Shown here: one piece after another, positions 19,801-28,078 of the stretch
Numbering within the stretch: the stretch's first letter is position 1
Layout of the letters: every line of letters begins with the position of its first letter
From: Chitinophagaceae bacterium
GTDB lineage: Bacteria; Bacteroidota; Bacteroidia; Chitinophagales; Chitinophagaceae
Direction: 5' to 3'
DNA: 55,588 nucleotides
NCBI GenBank assembly: GCA_003509845.1
Contig: DOMR01000275.1
Span: 10,473-66,060 of the forward strand
Notes under the pieces: generated by a model
Database searches by the model: none
What the model was told of the DNA's origin: nothing
What the model saw: only the letters and a program-made list of their open reading frames with translations
Made by a program: the position numbers and the translations under genes

Positions 19801-19990
19801 TTTTATTCAGAAACTGAACCTGTCAATGGTGGGTAGAAATCTTGCGATACTCTACAGGGATATAAGCACAAGGGAACTGGGTATAGATCCTGAAGTAGGA
19901 CTTGGTTCGGGTGCTGCAGGTGTTGGTTTTGAAAATTTCCAGATTCCAACAGTAAGAAGTTTTGGTATTAATCTAAGAGCCAATTTCTAA
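16826..19990 (+). CDS. susC: SusC-like TonB-dependent outer-membrane transporter, no STN domain
   Basis: 1054 residues with a signal peptide (1-25, ending NAFAQ). It then goes straight into a carboxypeptidase-D-like regulatory domain (LSGTILNSDGLPIQFASIQ to about residue 110), a TonB box/plug region (GEVVVTALGITRAKK, ALYGNRATNGVIVITTKKG) and a 22-strand barrel ending in an aromatic residue (RANF). There is no STN domain, so it is not expected to signal through a FecR/sigma pair. It imports oligosaccharides with the SusD lipoprotein encoded 27 bp downstream. The putative AraC operator upstream suggests sugar-dependent activation. Substrate is inferred only from context. Confidence 0.96.
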   Translation: MKKNLSFLVMFLLLIVASGSNAFAQKQELSGTILNSDGLPIQFASIQVKGTTRGSTSNEQGEFKITASPGEELQVSSVGYATRLIKVEKVTKLVITLTNSGNNLGEVVVTALGITRAKKTLGYAIQKIDGSQLDQAKDNNIINSLSGKVAGVQVTSGGSATGASAKIVIRGNSSFGANSPLFVIDGVPIYNNVTNLNGGGGVDWGNTASDIDPNNIESLTILKGSSATALYGNRATNGVIVITTKKGSKNKKAIGVDFNSSVIVDKASYFPALQNEYGGGRNGEEFIWNSYNKKNGTNLTYNDYAKKFAYNYVDGRGGGINDGNPNSWGPRLDKGLLLDQWYSGKNSAFVSHPDNINAWFNPGVTFNNSVAVSANGEKASGRISYTNQDTKGIVDFTDQKQNTISANMNLKPSDRLSTAANFTYLSKESNNIPKSGYDWAGIFGWRQRDFPTQYAKDLFYEKGNAGYIYNADNPFYTLRNTIGFKRDRVYGSISSEYKINSWLKANGSMAIDFYNEFRKEITQAGTVNNVRLNRGGQFREEQQFNQERNFDFTLNFDKSFGDFRVDGLIGANKRDNKFRSMTLSAADLTVADIYAISNVKGTPGVGNYYSMYETQSAYFAANGSYKDYLFLGITGRNDWSSTLAANKRSFFYPSISLGFIVTEAFKLDLEKISYFKLRASVARVGGGTDPYLLSRTYAASTYNAISSFSPTSVLPPINLEPFQTSSYELGAEMKFLKNRFSLDLTYYNQTTVNQIINVGTSRTTGYGSMTMNAGEIQNSGIEIMFLGKVLEKESGLNWDISINWAKNKSVVNSLYGGLSSYQISAGFGGATLRGIPGQDWGILWGLPFVRNADGKVVVDNLGIPKTTSVGVNLGSVTPDWNGGITNSFRYKGFNLNFLTDVRMGGKFFSTTAWHSYPTGAYAVTTKNNVRETGLIVDGVFDDGKPNNVRVSAQDYFSGGWMWNNHEYSILDGSYVKLREVIFGYDFKLKKTSFIQKLNLSMVGRNLAILYRDISTRELGIDPEVGLGSGAAGVGFENFQIPTVRSFGINLRANF

Positions 19991-20017
19991 TTTTTTAAAA
20001 AAGAAAAAAACTATATT

Positions 20018-21487
20018 ATGAAAAATATACTTAAAATAAAAGTGTCGATATTAGTTGGGATGCTGATATTTTTGACTGCTTGTACGAAAAGTTTTGACCA
20101 GATGAATATTAATCCCAATGTAGCTACTGTTGTTCCAGCAACGAATGTATTGGGTTCGTCTCAATTGATTTCAATGAGAACCTTATTTGGTACAAGATTG
20201 GATTGTTATTATGCTGGGGCCTATTCGGGTTATATTAGTGCTCCCGATTATGAGTATCGCGTGGATATCAACAACGATATGTGGAGGAGCATGTACTCTA
20301 CTTTGACCTTTGCAGAGGATGCGATGAGATTGGCAAAAAATGAATCAAATGATAACCTTTACGCTGCTGCTTTAACCTTCAAAGCGTATAACGCGCAAAA
20401 GACTACGGATATGTGGGGCAGTATTCCTTATTCGGAAGCTTTCAAATTGGAAAAGGGTATTATTTATCCAAAATATGACAGCCAAGAAAGTGTTTACAAT
20501 GCTATTTTAGCGGAATTAAAAATCGCTGCGGATTTATTTAGTGTAACTGGAAAACCTATTGGTCCCGGTGACTTCTTGCTAAATGGCAATATCGCCAAAT
20601 GGCAAAAATTTTGTAATTCATTGCGTCTAAGAGTTGCGGTTCGTATGTCATCTGCTGATGCTGTGAAAGCAACTGCAGTTATATTAGAGGTATTGGGAAA
20701 TCCTACCAAATATCCAATCATGACGACTAACACTGATAATGTATACTGGTACTTCCCGGGGGGTGCGCCTGACCAGGAAATTTGGTTTCAATCAATGGGT
20801 ACAGTAACCGGCGGTGTAAAACTTTCAGGATGGAGAATGCAGCAACCCATTATTGATGCGCTTCAAAATAATAATGACCCTAGACTTTCTATTTATGCTG
20901 ACAAAAATAGCCGGGGAAAGTATAGCGGACACAGGTTTGGACCTCTCGAGCTCTCCGATACGCTGAATAACAACTTTAACAGATCTCATATTGGTAACTG
21001 GTTTATGAATGATCCAAAGGGTTTTGTCCCTTATATGAACAGTGCAGAAGTATACTTCTGCCTTGCAGAAATTTATCAAAGAGGTTTGGCAACCGGAGTT
21101 GCAAAGACAGCTTATGAAACAGGAATTACCAGATCATGTGAGGAAAGTGGTAAAATAAATGCAGCCTCTATAGCCAGCTTCCTTACTCAGCCTGATGTGG
21201 CCTGGGGCAATAATACAGCAGCTAATCTCCAAAAAATTGCTTTACAAAAATGGATCTGTCTATTTAAGCAAAGCGTAGAAGGATGGTCTGAAGCAAGAAG
21301 GACAGATGTACCCCTTTTGTCGGGTGTTAGCGCAAGTTATGCAGTATCGCATAACCGTCCTCCATTTAGAATGGCCTATCCTGACGAGGAAAAAACATTC
21401 AACACCAATTTTCCATTCAGTGTGGTTGAAAAAGATATTTTTTACGGTACGCAGGTTTGGTGGGATAAAAGAACCAATGTAAAATAG
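20018..21487 (+). CDS. susD: SusD/RagB-like substrate-binding lipoprotein (SusD_2-type)
   Basis: 489 residues. A lipoprotein signal peptide ends in the lipobox LTAC, giving a lipidated Cys22, so the protein would be at the outer membrane as the lid of the SusC barrel. The alpha-helical TPR-like body (YAAALTFKAYNAQKTTDMWGSI, FCLAEIYQRG) and the tail FNTNFPFSVVEKDIFYGTQ are typical of the SusD-like families. The gene follows susC by 27 bp and ends just before a strong hairpin terminator. No SusE/F-like binding proteins follow. Confidence 0.94.
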   Translation: MKNILKIKVSILVGMLIFLTACTKSFDQMNINPNVATVVPATNVLGSSQLISMRTLFGTRLDCYYAGAYSGYISAPDYEYRVDINNDMWRSMYSTLTFAEDAMRLAKNESNDNLYAAALTFKAYNAQKTTDMWGSIPYSEAFKLEKGIIYPKYDSQESVYNAILAELKIAADLFSVTGKPIGPGDFLLNGNIAKWQKFCNSLRLRVAVRMSSADAVKATAVILEVLGNPTKYPIMTTNTDNVYWYFPGGAPDQEIWFQSMGTVTGGVKLSGWRMQQPIIDALQNNNDPRLSIYADKNSRGKYSGHRFGPLELSDTLNNNFNRSHIGNWFMNDPKGFVPYMNSAEVYFCLAEIYQRGLATGVAKTAYETGITRSCEESGKINAASIASFLTQPDVAWGNNTAANLQKIALQKWICLFKQSVEGWSEARRTDVPLLSGVSASYAVSHNRPPFRMAYPDEEKTFNTNFPFSVVEKDIFYGTQVWWDKRTNVK

Positions 21488-21559
21488 ATTAATAAACAAC
21501 CTGATATCAATGGATACAACTTTAGCAGTAAAGTTCTAAGTTCACTTAGATATCCAACC

Positions 21560-21602
21560 AAAGAAAAGAGTGCAAATTTAAAATGAGCACTCTTTTCTTT
21601 TT
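21560..21602 (+). terminator. Rho-independent terminator after susCD
   Basis: A perfect 14-bp inverted repeat, AAAGAAAAGAGTGC at 21560-21573 and GCACTCTTTTCTTT at 21587-21600, with a 13-nt loop and a T-rich 3' arm. It lies 72 bp after the susD stop, so susCD is probably a separate transcript from the GH95 gene unless read-through occurs. Confidence 0.85.
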
Positions 21603-21670
21603 ACAGAAATAAATTATAAATTTCCTCTTTACTAAGATGATTGATTACTAAAAATTTTAAAAGCACTCCT

Positions 21671-24127
21671 ATGAAAAAAGTTGCCATTTTTTTTCTTTTT
21701 TTGACTTATTCAATGAATACAAGTTTCTGTCAGAATATCCCTATTCCAAATTCAATTAATGCAAAAGATTTTGATCCCTCAACATTATTGTGGTATAAAG
21801 CCCCTGCTTCCGTTTGGGAGGAAGCCATGCCAATAGGAAACGGCCGTTTAGGAGCAATGGTGTTCGGTAAAAATAGTGAAGAAAGAATTCAACTTAATGA
21901 AGAAACTTACTGGTCAGGTGGTCCTTATTCAACTGTAGTTAAAGGTGGGTATAAAGTGTTACCAGAAATTCAAAAGAATCTTTTTGAAGGAAACCCAATT
22001 AAAGCCCATAAGTTATTTGGTAGAAATCTTATGGGGTTTCCTGTTGAACAACAAAAATATCAGGCCCTGGCAAATATTATTCTCTCATTCAAAAATGAAA
22101 AGGAAGTAACTGATTATAAACGCTGGCTAGATTTGAAAACAGGAATTACTTCAGTGCAATACACTGCAAACGGTGTTACTTATAGTAGGGAAGTATTTTC
22201 ATCCGTTCCTGACCAGGTAATTGCTATTAGGCTTACTGCTGATAAACCAGGAAGTATTTCTTTTACGGCGCAATTGAGAGGAGAAAGAAATGGGGCTCAT
22301 TCAAACTATGCAACCGATTATTTCAGGATGGATGGCGCGGGTAATGATGAACTGGTACTTACTGGAAAATCAGCCGACTATATGGGCATTGAAGGGAAAG
22401 TACGTTATGAAGCAAAATTAAAAGCGGTACCGGAAGGCGGCGTCATGAAGCTGGATGATGCTACCTTGGTTATTGAAAATGCTAACTCAGTTACCTTGTT
22501 TTTTGTTGCAGCAACGAATTTCATTAATTATAAAGATGTGAGTGGTGACCATCATGCAAAAGTGGAAACCTATTTAAAAGGAATAGAGGGTAAACCATAT
22601 AATAATATCAAGAATGCGGCCGTGAAGGATTATAAATCCCTTTTTGACAGGGCTACTTTAACCCTGCCATCAACTCAAAATTCATTTCTTCCGACAAATG
22701 AAAGATTAAAAAAAATTACCAATGAATCTGACCCTCAGCTGGCTTCTCTTTGTTATCAGTTTGGCCGTTATCTTCTAATATCTTCTTCACGACCAGGAAC
22801 ACAGCCTGCAAACCTGCAAGGCATATGGAATAAGGATATGAACCCTTCATGGGATTCAAAATATACCACGAATATCAATACTGAAATGAACTACTGGCCA
22901 GCTGAAGCAGCCAATTTATCTGAATTAACTGAACCACTGGTTAAAATGGTAAAAGAACTTACGGATCAGGGCAGTCAGGTTGCCAAAGAACATTACGGGG
23001 CAAGAGGATGGGTGCTTCACCAGAACACAGATATCTGGAGAGTGGCAGCACCCATGGATGGTCCAACCTGGGGTACATTTACGGTGGGTGGAGCCTGGCT
23101 AACAACGAATCTATGGGAACATTATCTATATACGTTGAATAAGGATTATCTAAAAGATATATATCCAGTAATGAAAGGTTCCGTGGAGTTTTTTATGGAC
23201 TTTTTGATTGAACATCCGAATGGCAAATGGTTAATAACAAATCCATCCACTTCACCTGAAAATCCGCCCAAGGGTCCAGGGTACAAGTATTTCTTTGACG
23301 AAGTAACAGCAAGTTATTATTTTACTACTATCTGTTTCGGATCCGCAATGGATATGCAAATTCTGACTGATCTTTTTGGATATTATTCCAAAGCATCAAA
23401 TATACTGGGCGTTGATCAGGAATTTGCAGCAAAGGTTACTAAAGCAAGAGCACGTCTCGTTCCACCCCAGATAGGTTCTAACGGATCATTGCAGGAGTGG
23501 GCTGATGATCTTGAACAGATGGAAGATAAACACAGACATTTTTCTCATCTGTATGGCCTTTACCCAGGAAATGTTATTTCAGCAAAAAGAACACCTGAAT
23601 TGGTTGTTCCGGTTAAAAAAGTGCTTGAACAAAGAGGTGACGGAGGCACGGGCTTCTCAAGAGCTTGGAAAATGAGTCTTTGGGCACGCTTGAACGATGG
23701 CAATAAGGCCAACGAAATTTTTAAGGGCTATATTAAAGATCAATGCTATCCCTCACTATTTGCAAAATGTTTTACGCCACTGCAGGTGGATGGAAGTTTT
23801 GGCGTTACTGCAGGAATATCGGAGATGTTGATCCAATCGAATGAAGAAACAATTGAACTATTACCAGCGCTCCCAGATGAATGGTCATCTGGATCATTTA
23901 ATGGAGTTTGTGCAAGGGGCGCCTTCGAATTAAATCTTGCTTGGAACGATAAAATAATTAATGAAGTAGCTATCTTATCAAAGGAAGGCCAATATTGCCG
24001 CATAAAGGCAGGATCGCTTAATAACGTTTCTTGTAATGGTAAAAAAATTAAATTAACCAATTATCCCGACGGTTCCATTGGCTTTCCAACTGTACAAGGA
24101 AATTCTTACAAATTGGGAAAAACCTAG
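21671..24127 (+). CDS. GH95 alpha-L-fucosidase / alpha-L-galactosidase
   Basis: 818 residues from the ATG at 21671, which is followed at once by a signal peptide (KKVAIFFLFL...SFCQ); an in-frame TTG ten codons upstream is less likely. The N-terminal beta domain has the GH95 hallmark MPIGNGRLGAMVFG, and the (alpha/alpha)6 barrel has NINTEMNYWPAEAANLSEL, NPSTSPENPP, HRHFSHLYGLYPG and LQVDGSFG. By comparison with bifidobacterial AfcA, the Asn pair is N401/N403, the general acid E530 and the partner Asp about 707; the usual DGNFG reads DGSFG here. GH95 inverts alpha-1,2-L-fucosides and some members act on alpha-L-galactosides, which suits the L-fucose/L-galactose oxidation genes at 29544-32337. 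It lies after the susCD terminator and 59 bp before a GH127 gene. Confidence 0.95.
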   Translation: MKKVAIFFLFLTYSMNTSFCQNIPIPNSINAKDFDPSTLLWYKAPASVWEEAMPIGNGRLGAMVFGKNSEERIQLNEETYWSGGPYSTVVKGGYKVLPEIQKNLFEGNPIKAHKLFGRNLMGFPVEQQKYQALANIILSFKNEKEVTDYKRWLDLKTGITSVQYTANGVTYSREVFSSVPDQVIAIRLTADKPGSISFTAQLRGERNGAHSNYATDYFRMDGAGNDELVLTGKSADYMGIEGKVRYEAKLKAVPEGGVMKLDDATLVIENANSVTLFFVAATNFINYKDVSGDHHAKVETYLKGIEGKPYNNIKNAAVKDYKSLFDRATLTLPSTQNSFLPTNERLKKITNESDPQLASLCYQFGRYLLISSSRPGTQPANLQGIWNKDMNPSWDSKYTTNINTEMNYWPAEAANLSELTEPLVKMVKELTDQGSQVAKEHYGARGWVLHQNTDIWRVAAPMDGPTWGTFTVGGAWLTTNLWEHYLYTLNKDYLKDIYPVMKGSVEFFMDFLIEHPNGKWLITNPSTSPENPPKGPGYKYFFDEVTASYYFTTICFGSAMDMQILTDLFGYYSKASNILGVDQEFAAKVTKARARLVPPQIGSNGSLQEWADDLEQMEDKHRHFSHLYGLYPGNVISAKRTPELVVPVKKVLEQRGDGGTGFSRAWKMSLWARLNDGNKANEIFKGYIKDQCYPSLFAKCFTPLQVDGSFGVTAGISEMLIQSNEETIELLPALPDEWSSGSFNGVCARGAFELNLAWNDKIINEVAILSKEGQYCRIKAGSLNNVSCNGKKIKLTNYPDGSIGFPTVQGNSYKLGKT

Positions 24128-24186
24128 CAATTTTGATAGCATCGAAATCACCTAGAATATAAAATGTAATAAGAAAATATTAGCAA

Positions 24187-26148
24187 ATGAAAATATCTCC
24201 TTTTTTTATTTACCCGTTAATGATAGCTTGTGCTATTTCAAAATCTGATGCACAAGTTGCTTTTCAAAACAGAGAGTCAATTAACTTCAGTCAAGTTAAG
24301 ATCACCGACAAATTTTGGAATTCACGTATTAATGCCGTAACAAATATTAGTATTCCAGTTTGTATTGATCAAACTGAATTTAAGACCGGACGTATTCGAA
24401 ATTTCGAAAAAGTTGCTGCTAAAAAAGGTGGAAGTCATGAAGGTATTTATTACGATGATTCAGATGTATATAAAGCTTTGGAAGCAATATCATATTCATT
24501 AAGTAATCACCCTGATCCAATATTAGAAAAAAAAGCGGAAGAATGGATTGATAAAATTGCTGCAGCGCAATTGCCGGATGGCTATTTAAATACTTACTAT
24601 ACATTAGTAGATATTTCAAAACGTTGGACTGATATGGATAAGCACGAAGATTATTGTGCAGGACATTTGATAGAAGCAGCCATCGCTTATTTCAACGCCA
24701 CAGGTAAACGAAAATTATTGGATGTTGCCATCCGTTTTGCCAATCACATTGATGCAACTTTTCGATTACAAAATAGGCATTGGGTTTCGGGACACCAGGG
24801 GATTGAACTGGCACTCGTAAAGCTTTACAAAACAACTGGAAATAAAAATTATCTCGACTTATCAGACTGGTATCTTGAGCAGCGAGGGCATGGTTATTTT
24901 GATAAAAAACTTGGTAGTAAAGATTATTGTCAGAACAGATTGCCACTGCGGGAGGAAACTGAAATTTCAGGTCATGCAGTTCGTGCGATGTATTTATTCA
25001 CCGGAGCTGCTGATGTGGCTGCAGCAAAAAATGATGCAGGATATTTGAAAGCTATCAAACAAATATGGGAAGATGTAGTTTATCGTAACATGTATATTAC
25101 TGGCGGCATTGGTTCATCAGGAAGAAACGAAGGTTTTACTGTTGATTATGATTTACCTAACGAAGCGGCCTATTGTGAAACATGTGCATCGGTAGGTATG
25201 GTATTCTGGAATCAACGAATGAACTTACTTACAGGAGAAAGTAAATATATTGACGTGCTTGAAAGAAGTCTTTACAATGGCGCTTTGGATGGCTTATCAT
25301 TAAAGGGGGATCTTTTTTTCTACGAAAATCCATTAGCATCAGGAGGCGACCTTTCACGGAGTGAATGGTTTGGAACTGCTTGTTGTCCATCCAATATTGC
25401 ACGATTGGTTGAATCAGTAGGTAATTATATTTATACTAAATCAAATGATGCATTATGGGTTAATCTATTTGTTGGCAGCACTGCATCCTTTGTCATCAAA
25501 GAGCAGAAAGTGGCGTTAAAACAGTTCACGAATTACCCTTGGGATGGTACTATTTCAATCGCCGTTGATCCTGATAAAATTACTGAATTTGAACTATATG
25601 TTCGAATTCCAGGTTGGGCTAATAATCAACCAGTGCCTGGAGATACGTATCGGTATTTGACTAACTCTTCAGAAAAATTTTCGATTTTAGTCAATGACAT
25701 TCCTGCTATCTTTAAAATGGAAAATGGTTATGCGGTTATTAATAAAAATTGGAAAAAAGGAGATGTGGTTAAATTAAATTTACCAATGCCTGTTCGCAGG
25801 ATTGTTGCTATTGAAAATGTGAAGGATAATCAAAATCGTGTTGCACTGCAAAGAGGTCCACTCGTATATTGTTTTGAACATTCAGATAATGATGGAAAAG
25901 TAATGGATATTGTACTACCGGATAAAGCTATTTTTAAAACAGCATTTAATGCTGCCCTATTGGATGGAATTGTTTCGATTCAGACCCAGGCACCTGTCGC
26001 GAAAATTTCTGCAGGAGGATTAACAGTTAATTCTGTCAATAGAAAAATAACTGCGATCCCCTATTTCACTTGGGCTAATCGTGGTAAAGGACAGATGCAA
26101 GTTTGGGTACCAAGAAAAATTACCAATGTTAGCTTATCGTCAAAATAA
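24187..26148 (+). CDS. GH127 beta-L-arabinofuranosidase (DUF1680)
   Basis: 653 residues with a signal peptide (about 1-23, ending SDAQ). The (alpha/alpha)6 domain opens with VKITDKFWNSR and contains the cysteine-glycosidase centre of GH127: by comparison with bifidobacterial HypBA1, Glu315 is the acid/base, Glu331, Cys333 and Cys400 bind zinc, and Cys399 in TACCPSN is the nucleophile. The spacing Glu315-Glu331-Cys333 (16 and 2 residues) is the same as in HypBA1. A C-terminal beta domain follows (LYVRIPGWANN, ALQRGPLVYCFE). GH127 releases beta-L-arabinofuranose, and relatives act on other L-configured furanoses. It follows the GH95 gene by 59 bp and probably shares its transcript. A second member lies at 44876-46900. 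Confidence 0.95.
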   Translation: MKISPFFIYPLMIACAISKSDAQVAFQNRESINFSQVKITDKFWNSRINAVTNISIPVCIDQTEFKTGRIRNFEKVAAKKGGSHEGIYYDDSDVYKALEAISYSLSNHPDPILEKKAEEWIDKIAAAQLPDGYLNTYYTLVDISKRWTDMDKHEDYCAGHLIEAAIAYFNATGKRKLLDVAIRFANHIDATFRLQNRHWVSGHQGIELALVKLYKTTGNKNYLDLSDWYLEQRGHGYFDKKLGSKDYCQNRLPLREETEISGHAVRAMYLFTGAADVAAAKNDAGYLKAIKQIWEDVVYRNMYITGGIGSSGRNEGFTVDYDLPNEAAYCETCASVGMVFWNQRMNLLTGESKYIDVLERSLYNGALDGLSLKGDLFFYENPLASGGDLSRSEWFGTACCPSNIARLVESVGNYIYTKSNDALWVNLFVGSTASFVIKEQKVALKQFTNYPWDGTISIAVDPDKITEFELYVRIPGWANNQPVPGDTYRYLTNSSEKFSILVNDIPAIFKMENGYAVINKNWKKGDVVKLNLPMPVRRIVAIENVKDNQNRVALQRGPLVYCFEHSDNDGKVMDIVLPDKAIFKTAFNAALLDGIVSIQTQAPVAKISAGGLTVNSVNRKITAIPYFTWANRGKGQMQVWVPRKITNVSLSSK

Positions 26149-26154
26149 CACTGC

Positions 26155-26181
26155 TTTTTATTCCCCTAGTATGAATAAAAA
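26155..26181 (+). terminator. Weak AT-rich hairpin after GH127
   Basis: TTTTTATTC at 26155-26163 and GAATAAAAA at 26173-26181 form a perfect but AT-only-dominated 9-bp stem with a 9-nt loop, beginning 6 bp after the GH127 stop. There is no clear T-run behind it, so it is only a possible terminator separating the GH95-GH127 transcript from the symporter promoter. Confidence 0.3.
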
Positions 26182-26220
26182 TTCAGTATTTGCTCCAGAT
26201 TCCATATGGGATTTAATTCT

Positions 26221-26249
26221 TTGATTAATATCGGACAATATTTGATTAA
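26221..26249 (+). promoter_or_regulatory. Putative AraC-type operator, two TTGATTAA half-sites 21 bp apart (symporter promoter)
   Basis: TTGATTAA at 26221-26228 and 26242-26249, 21 bp apart and in the same orientation; both copies extend to the 11-mer TTTGATTAATA. The arrangement repeats that at 16704-16732. A TAGATTTG at 26281-26288 fits the Bacteroidota -7 consensus TAnnTTTG, although no good -33 TTTG sits at the right distance, which would fit an activator-dependent promoter. The start codon lies at 26419. Confidence 0.5.
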
Positions 26250-26280
26250 TAAATAGAAAGTGTAAAATAGGGTATTCAAG

Positions 26281-26288
26281 TAGATTTG
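26281..26288 (+). promoter_or_regulatory. Possible Bacteroidota -7 box (TAnnTTTG) for symporter operon
   Basis: TAGATTTG exactly matches TAnnTTTG, 32 bp after the second operator half-site and 130 bp upstream of the GTG start. No TTTG is found about 20 bp upstream, so the call rests on one box and on the nearby repeats. Confidence 0.3.
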
Positions 26289-26418
26289 GTTTCAGAAAAT
26301 AGGGAATGAATGAATAGCATTTTATCTTGCTAATAAATTCATGGTAACCCTAATAGAATACATCGTTACCTTTTATCGATTTAAATTAGAAATTACAATT
26401 AATTTATAAATAAAAAAC

Positions 26419-28065
26419 GTGAAAAATATACATTTACCCACTCTAGATTTAATCATTATTGTTGTATACATTATTGGTATTTTAATAGTAGGTCTTAGGT
26501 ATGCAAATAAAAAAAACGAGACCTCCGATGGATTTTTTCTAGCCAACAGAGGTTTGAAATGGGGAATAATTGGGGCCTCCCTTTTTGCATCCAATATTTC
26601 TACCATTCACCTAATAGGATTAGCTGCTGGTGGTTACACAGAAGGATTAGTATGGGGTAATTTTGAATGGTTAGCAACGATCACACTTATTCTATTATCG
26701 CTCGTATTTGCACCATTGTATTTTAAAAATAAAGTGGCAACCCTTCCCGAATTCATAGAAAAACGTTACTGCAAGAATTCAAGAACAGTACTCGCTTTTA
26801 TTGGGATTATTGGCGCATTATTTGTCCATATTGGAATGAGTTTATATGCCGGGGCTGTTGTTTTCGAAAGTTTTTTTGGAATTAGTGTTGTTTGGTCTAT
26901 CACACTCATCTCTCTCATCACAACCATATACACTGTATTAGGAGGTTTAAAAGCAGTAGTAATCACTGAATCAATACAAACTGTTATTCTTTTTGCAGGT
27001 ACTATTTTATTGACTGGCTATGCAATTTCAGCGTTGGGTGACCATGGTATTCATTCATTGGCAGCGTTTAAACAAGCAATAAAACCAGGACAATTAAGTA
27101 TTTTACATACCAATGAATCCATCAATGCCCTATCACCAAAAGGGGCTTCATCGGGTTTAACATGGTATGCCTGTTTATTGGGCTATCCTGTTTTAGGAAT
27201 ATGGTATTGGTGTAGCGATCAAACACATGTGCAAAGAGTTTTAGGTGCAGCGACATTAAGAGATGCCAAACTGGGCCCACTTTTTGCAGGATTTTTGAAA
27301 TTATTCCCAGTTTTTATTCTCATATTACCCGGCATTATTGGGTATGCCCTATTCAGAAATGAAATTGGTGAGAATGCCAATCAAACATTTCCCTATTTAG
27401 TCAATACATTATTACCCACAGGAATAAAAGGTATTGTGTCAGCAGCTTTATTAGCGGCTTTAATGAGTAATATAGCTGCGGCTTTAAATAGTATAGGCAC
27501 TTTAGCTGCTTTCGATATTGCGCAGCGTATAAAGCCAAATTTGAGTGACAAGTCACTAATTAAAACTGGTAGAATTGCTTCCATTATAGTAATGATTTTA
27601 GCTATGATTTGGAGCACCCAAGGTGGAAAATTCACCAGCATATTTGAGGCAATCAATCGAATAGCAGCTGCATTAGCACCCCCAATATCTACTGTTTTAG
27701 TTTTTGGTGTTTTATCACATCGAGGCACTAAACAAGCTTCAATTATTACTTTAATTATTGGATTTGTGTTAGGGGTTACTGCTTTTTGTTTAGATTACCC
27801 AAGTATTAGTGGTGGAATGATTATTACAGATGGACTAGGTATACCATTTATGATGCAGGCTTGGTGGTTGTTTTGCATCTGCTCAGTAATATATTGGATC
27901 GTCAGTTTTATGACTCCCATCCCCGATAAGGAAATCATTAAAGAACTCGTGTGGGAGAAACCTTCCTATATTCTAAAAGGAGAAATTAAAGGATGGAGTG
28001 ATGCAAGATTAGTTGCTTGTTATCTTCTGATAACACTTATTTTATTTTACATGTTTTTTGCTTAA
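26419..28065 (+). CDS. Sodium:solute symporter (SSS family), probable sugar importer
   Basis: 548 residues beginning with GTG at 26419; the first transmembrane segment starts at once (LDLIIIVVYIIGILIVGL), so the start is well placed. Around 13-14 hydrophobic segments are visible, with the SSS signature region GIIGASLFASNISTIHLIGL near residues 50-70 and YWCSDQTHVQRVLGA around 260-280, as in SGLT-like sugar transporters. It would move a monosaccharide across the inner membrane with sodium; L-fucose, L-galactose or L-rhamnose are reasonable guesses from context. The next gene is a sulfatase starting 13 bp later. The upstream region carries the same repeat pair as the susC promoter, so the two may be co-regulated. 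Confidence 0.93.
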   Translation: MKNIHLPTLDLIIIVVYIIGILIVGLRYANKKNETSDGFFLANRGLKWGIIGASLFASNISTIHLIGLAAGGYTEGLVWGNFEWLATITLILLSLVFAPLYFKNKVATLPEFIEKRYCKNSRTVLAFIGIIGALFVHIGMSLYAGAVVFESFFGISVVWSITLISLITTIYTVLGGLKAVVITESIQTVILFAGTILLTGYAISALGDHGIHSLAAFKQAIKPGQLSILHTNESINALSPKGASSGLTWYACLLGYPVLGIWYWCSDQTHVQRVLGAATLRDAKLGPLFAGFLKLFPVFILILPGIIGYALFRNEIGENANQTFPYLVNTLLPTGIKGIVSAALLAALMSNIAAALNSIGTLAAFDIAQRIKPNLSDKSLIKTGRIASIIVMILAMIWSTQGGKFTSIFEAINRIAAALAPPISTVLVFGVLSHRGTKQASIITLIIGFVLGVTAFCLDYPSISGGMIITDGLGIPFMMQAWWLFCICSVIYWIVSFMTPIPDKEIIKELVWEKPSYILKGEIKGWSDARLVACYLLITLILFYMFFA

Positions 28066-28078
28066 TAAAATCATTTGT

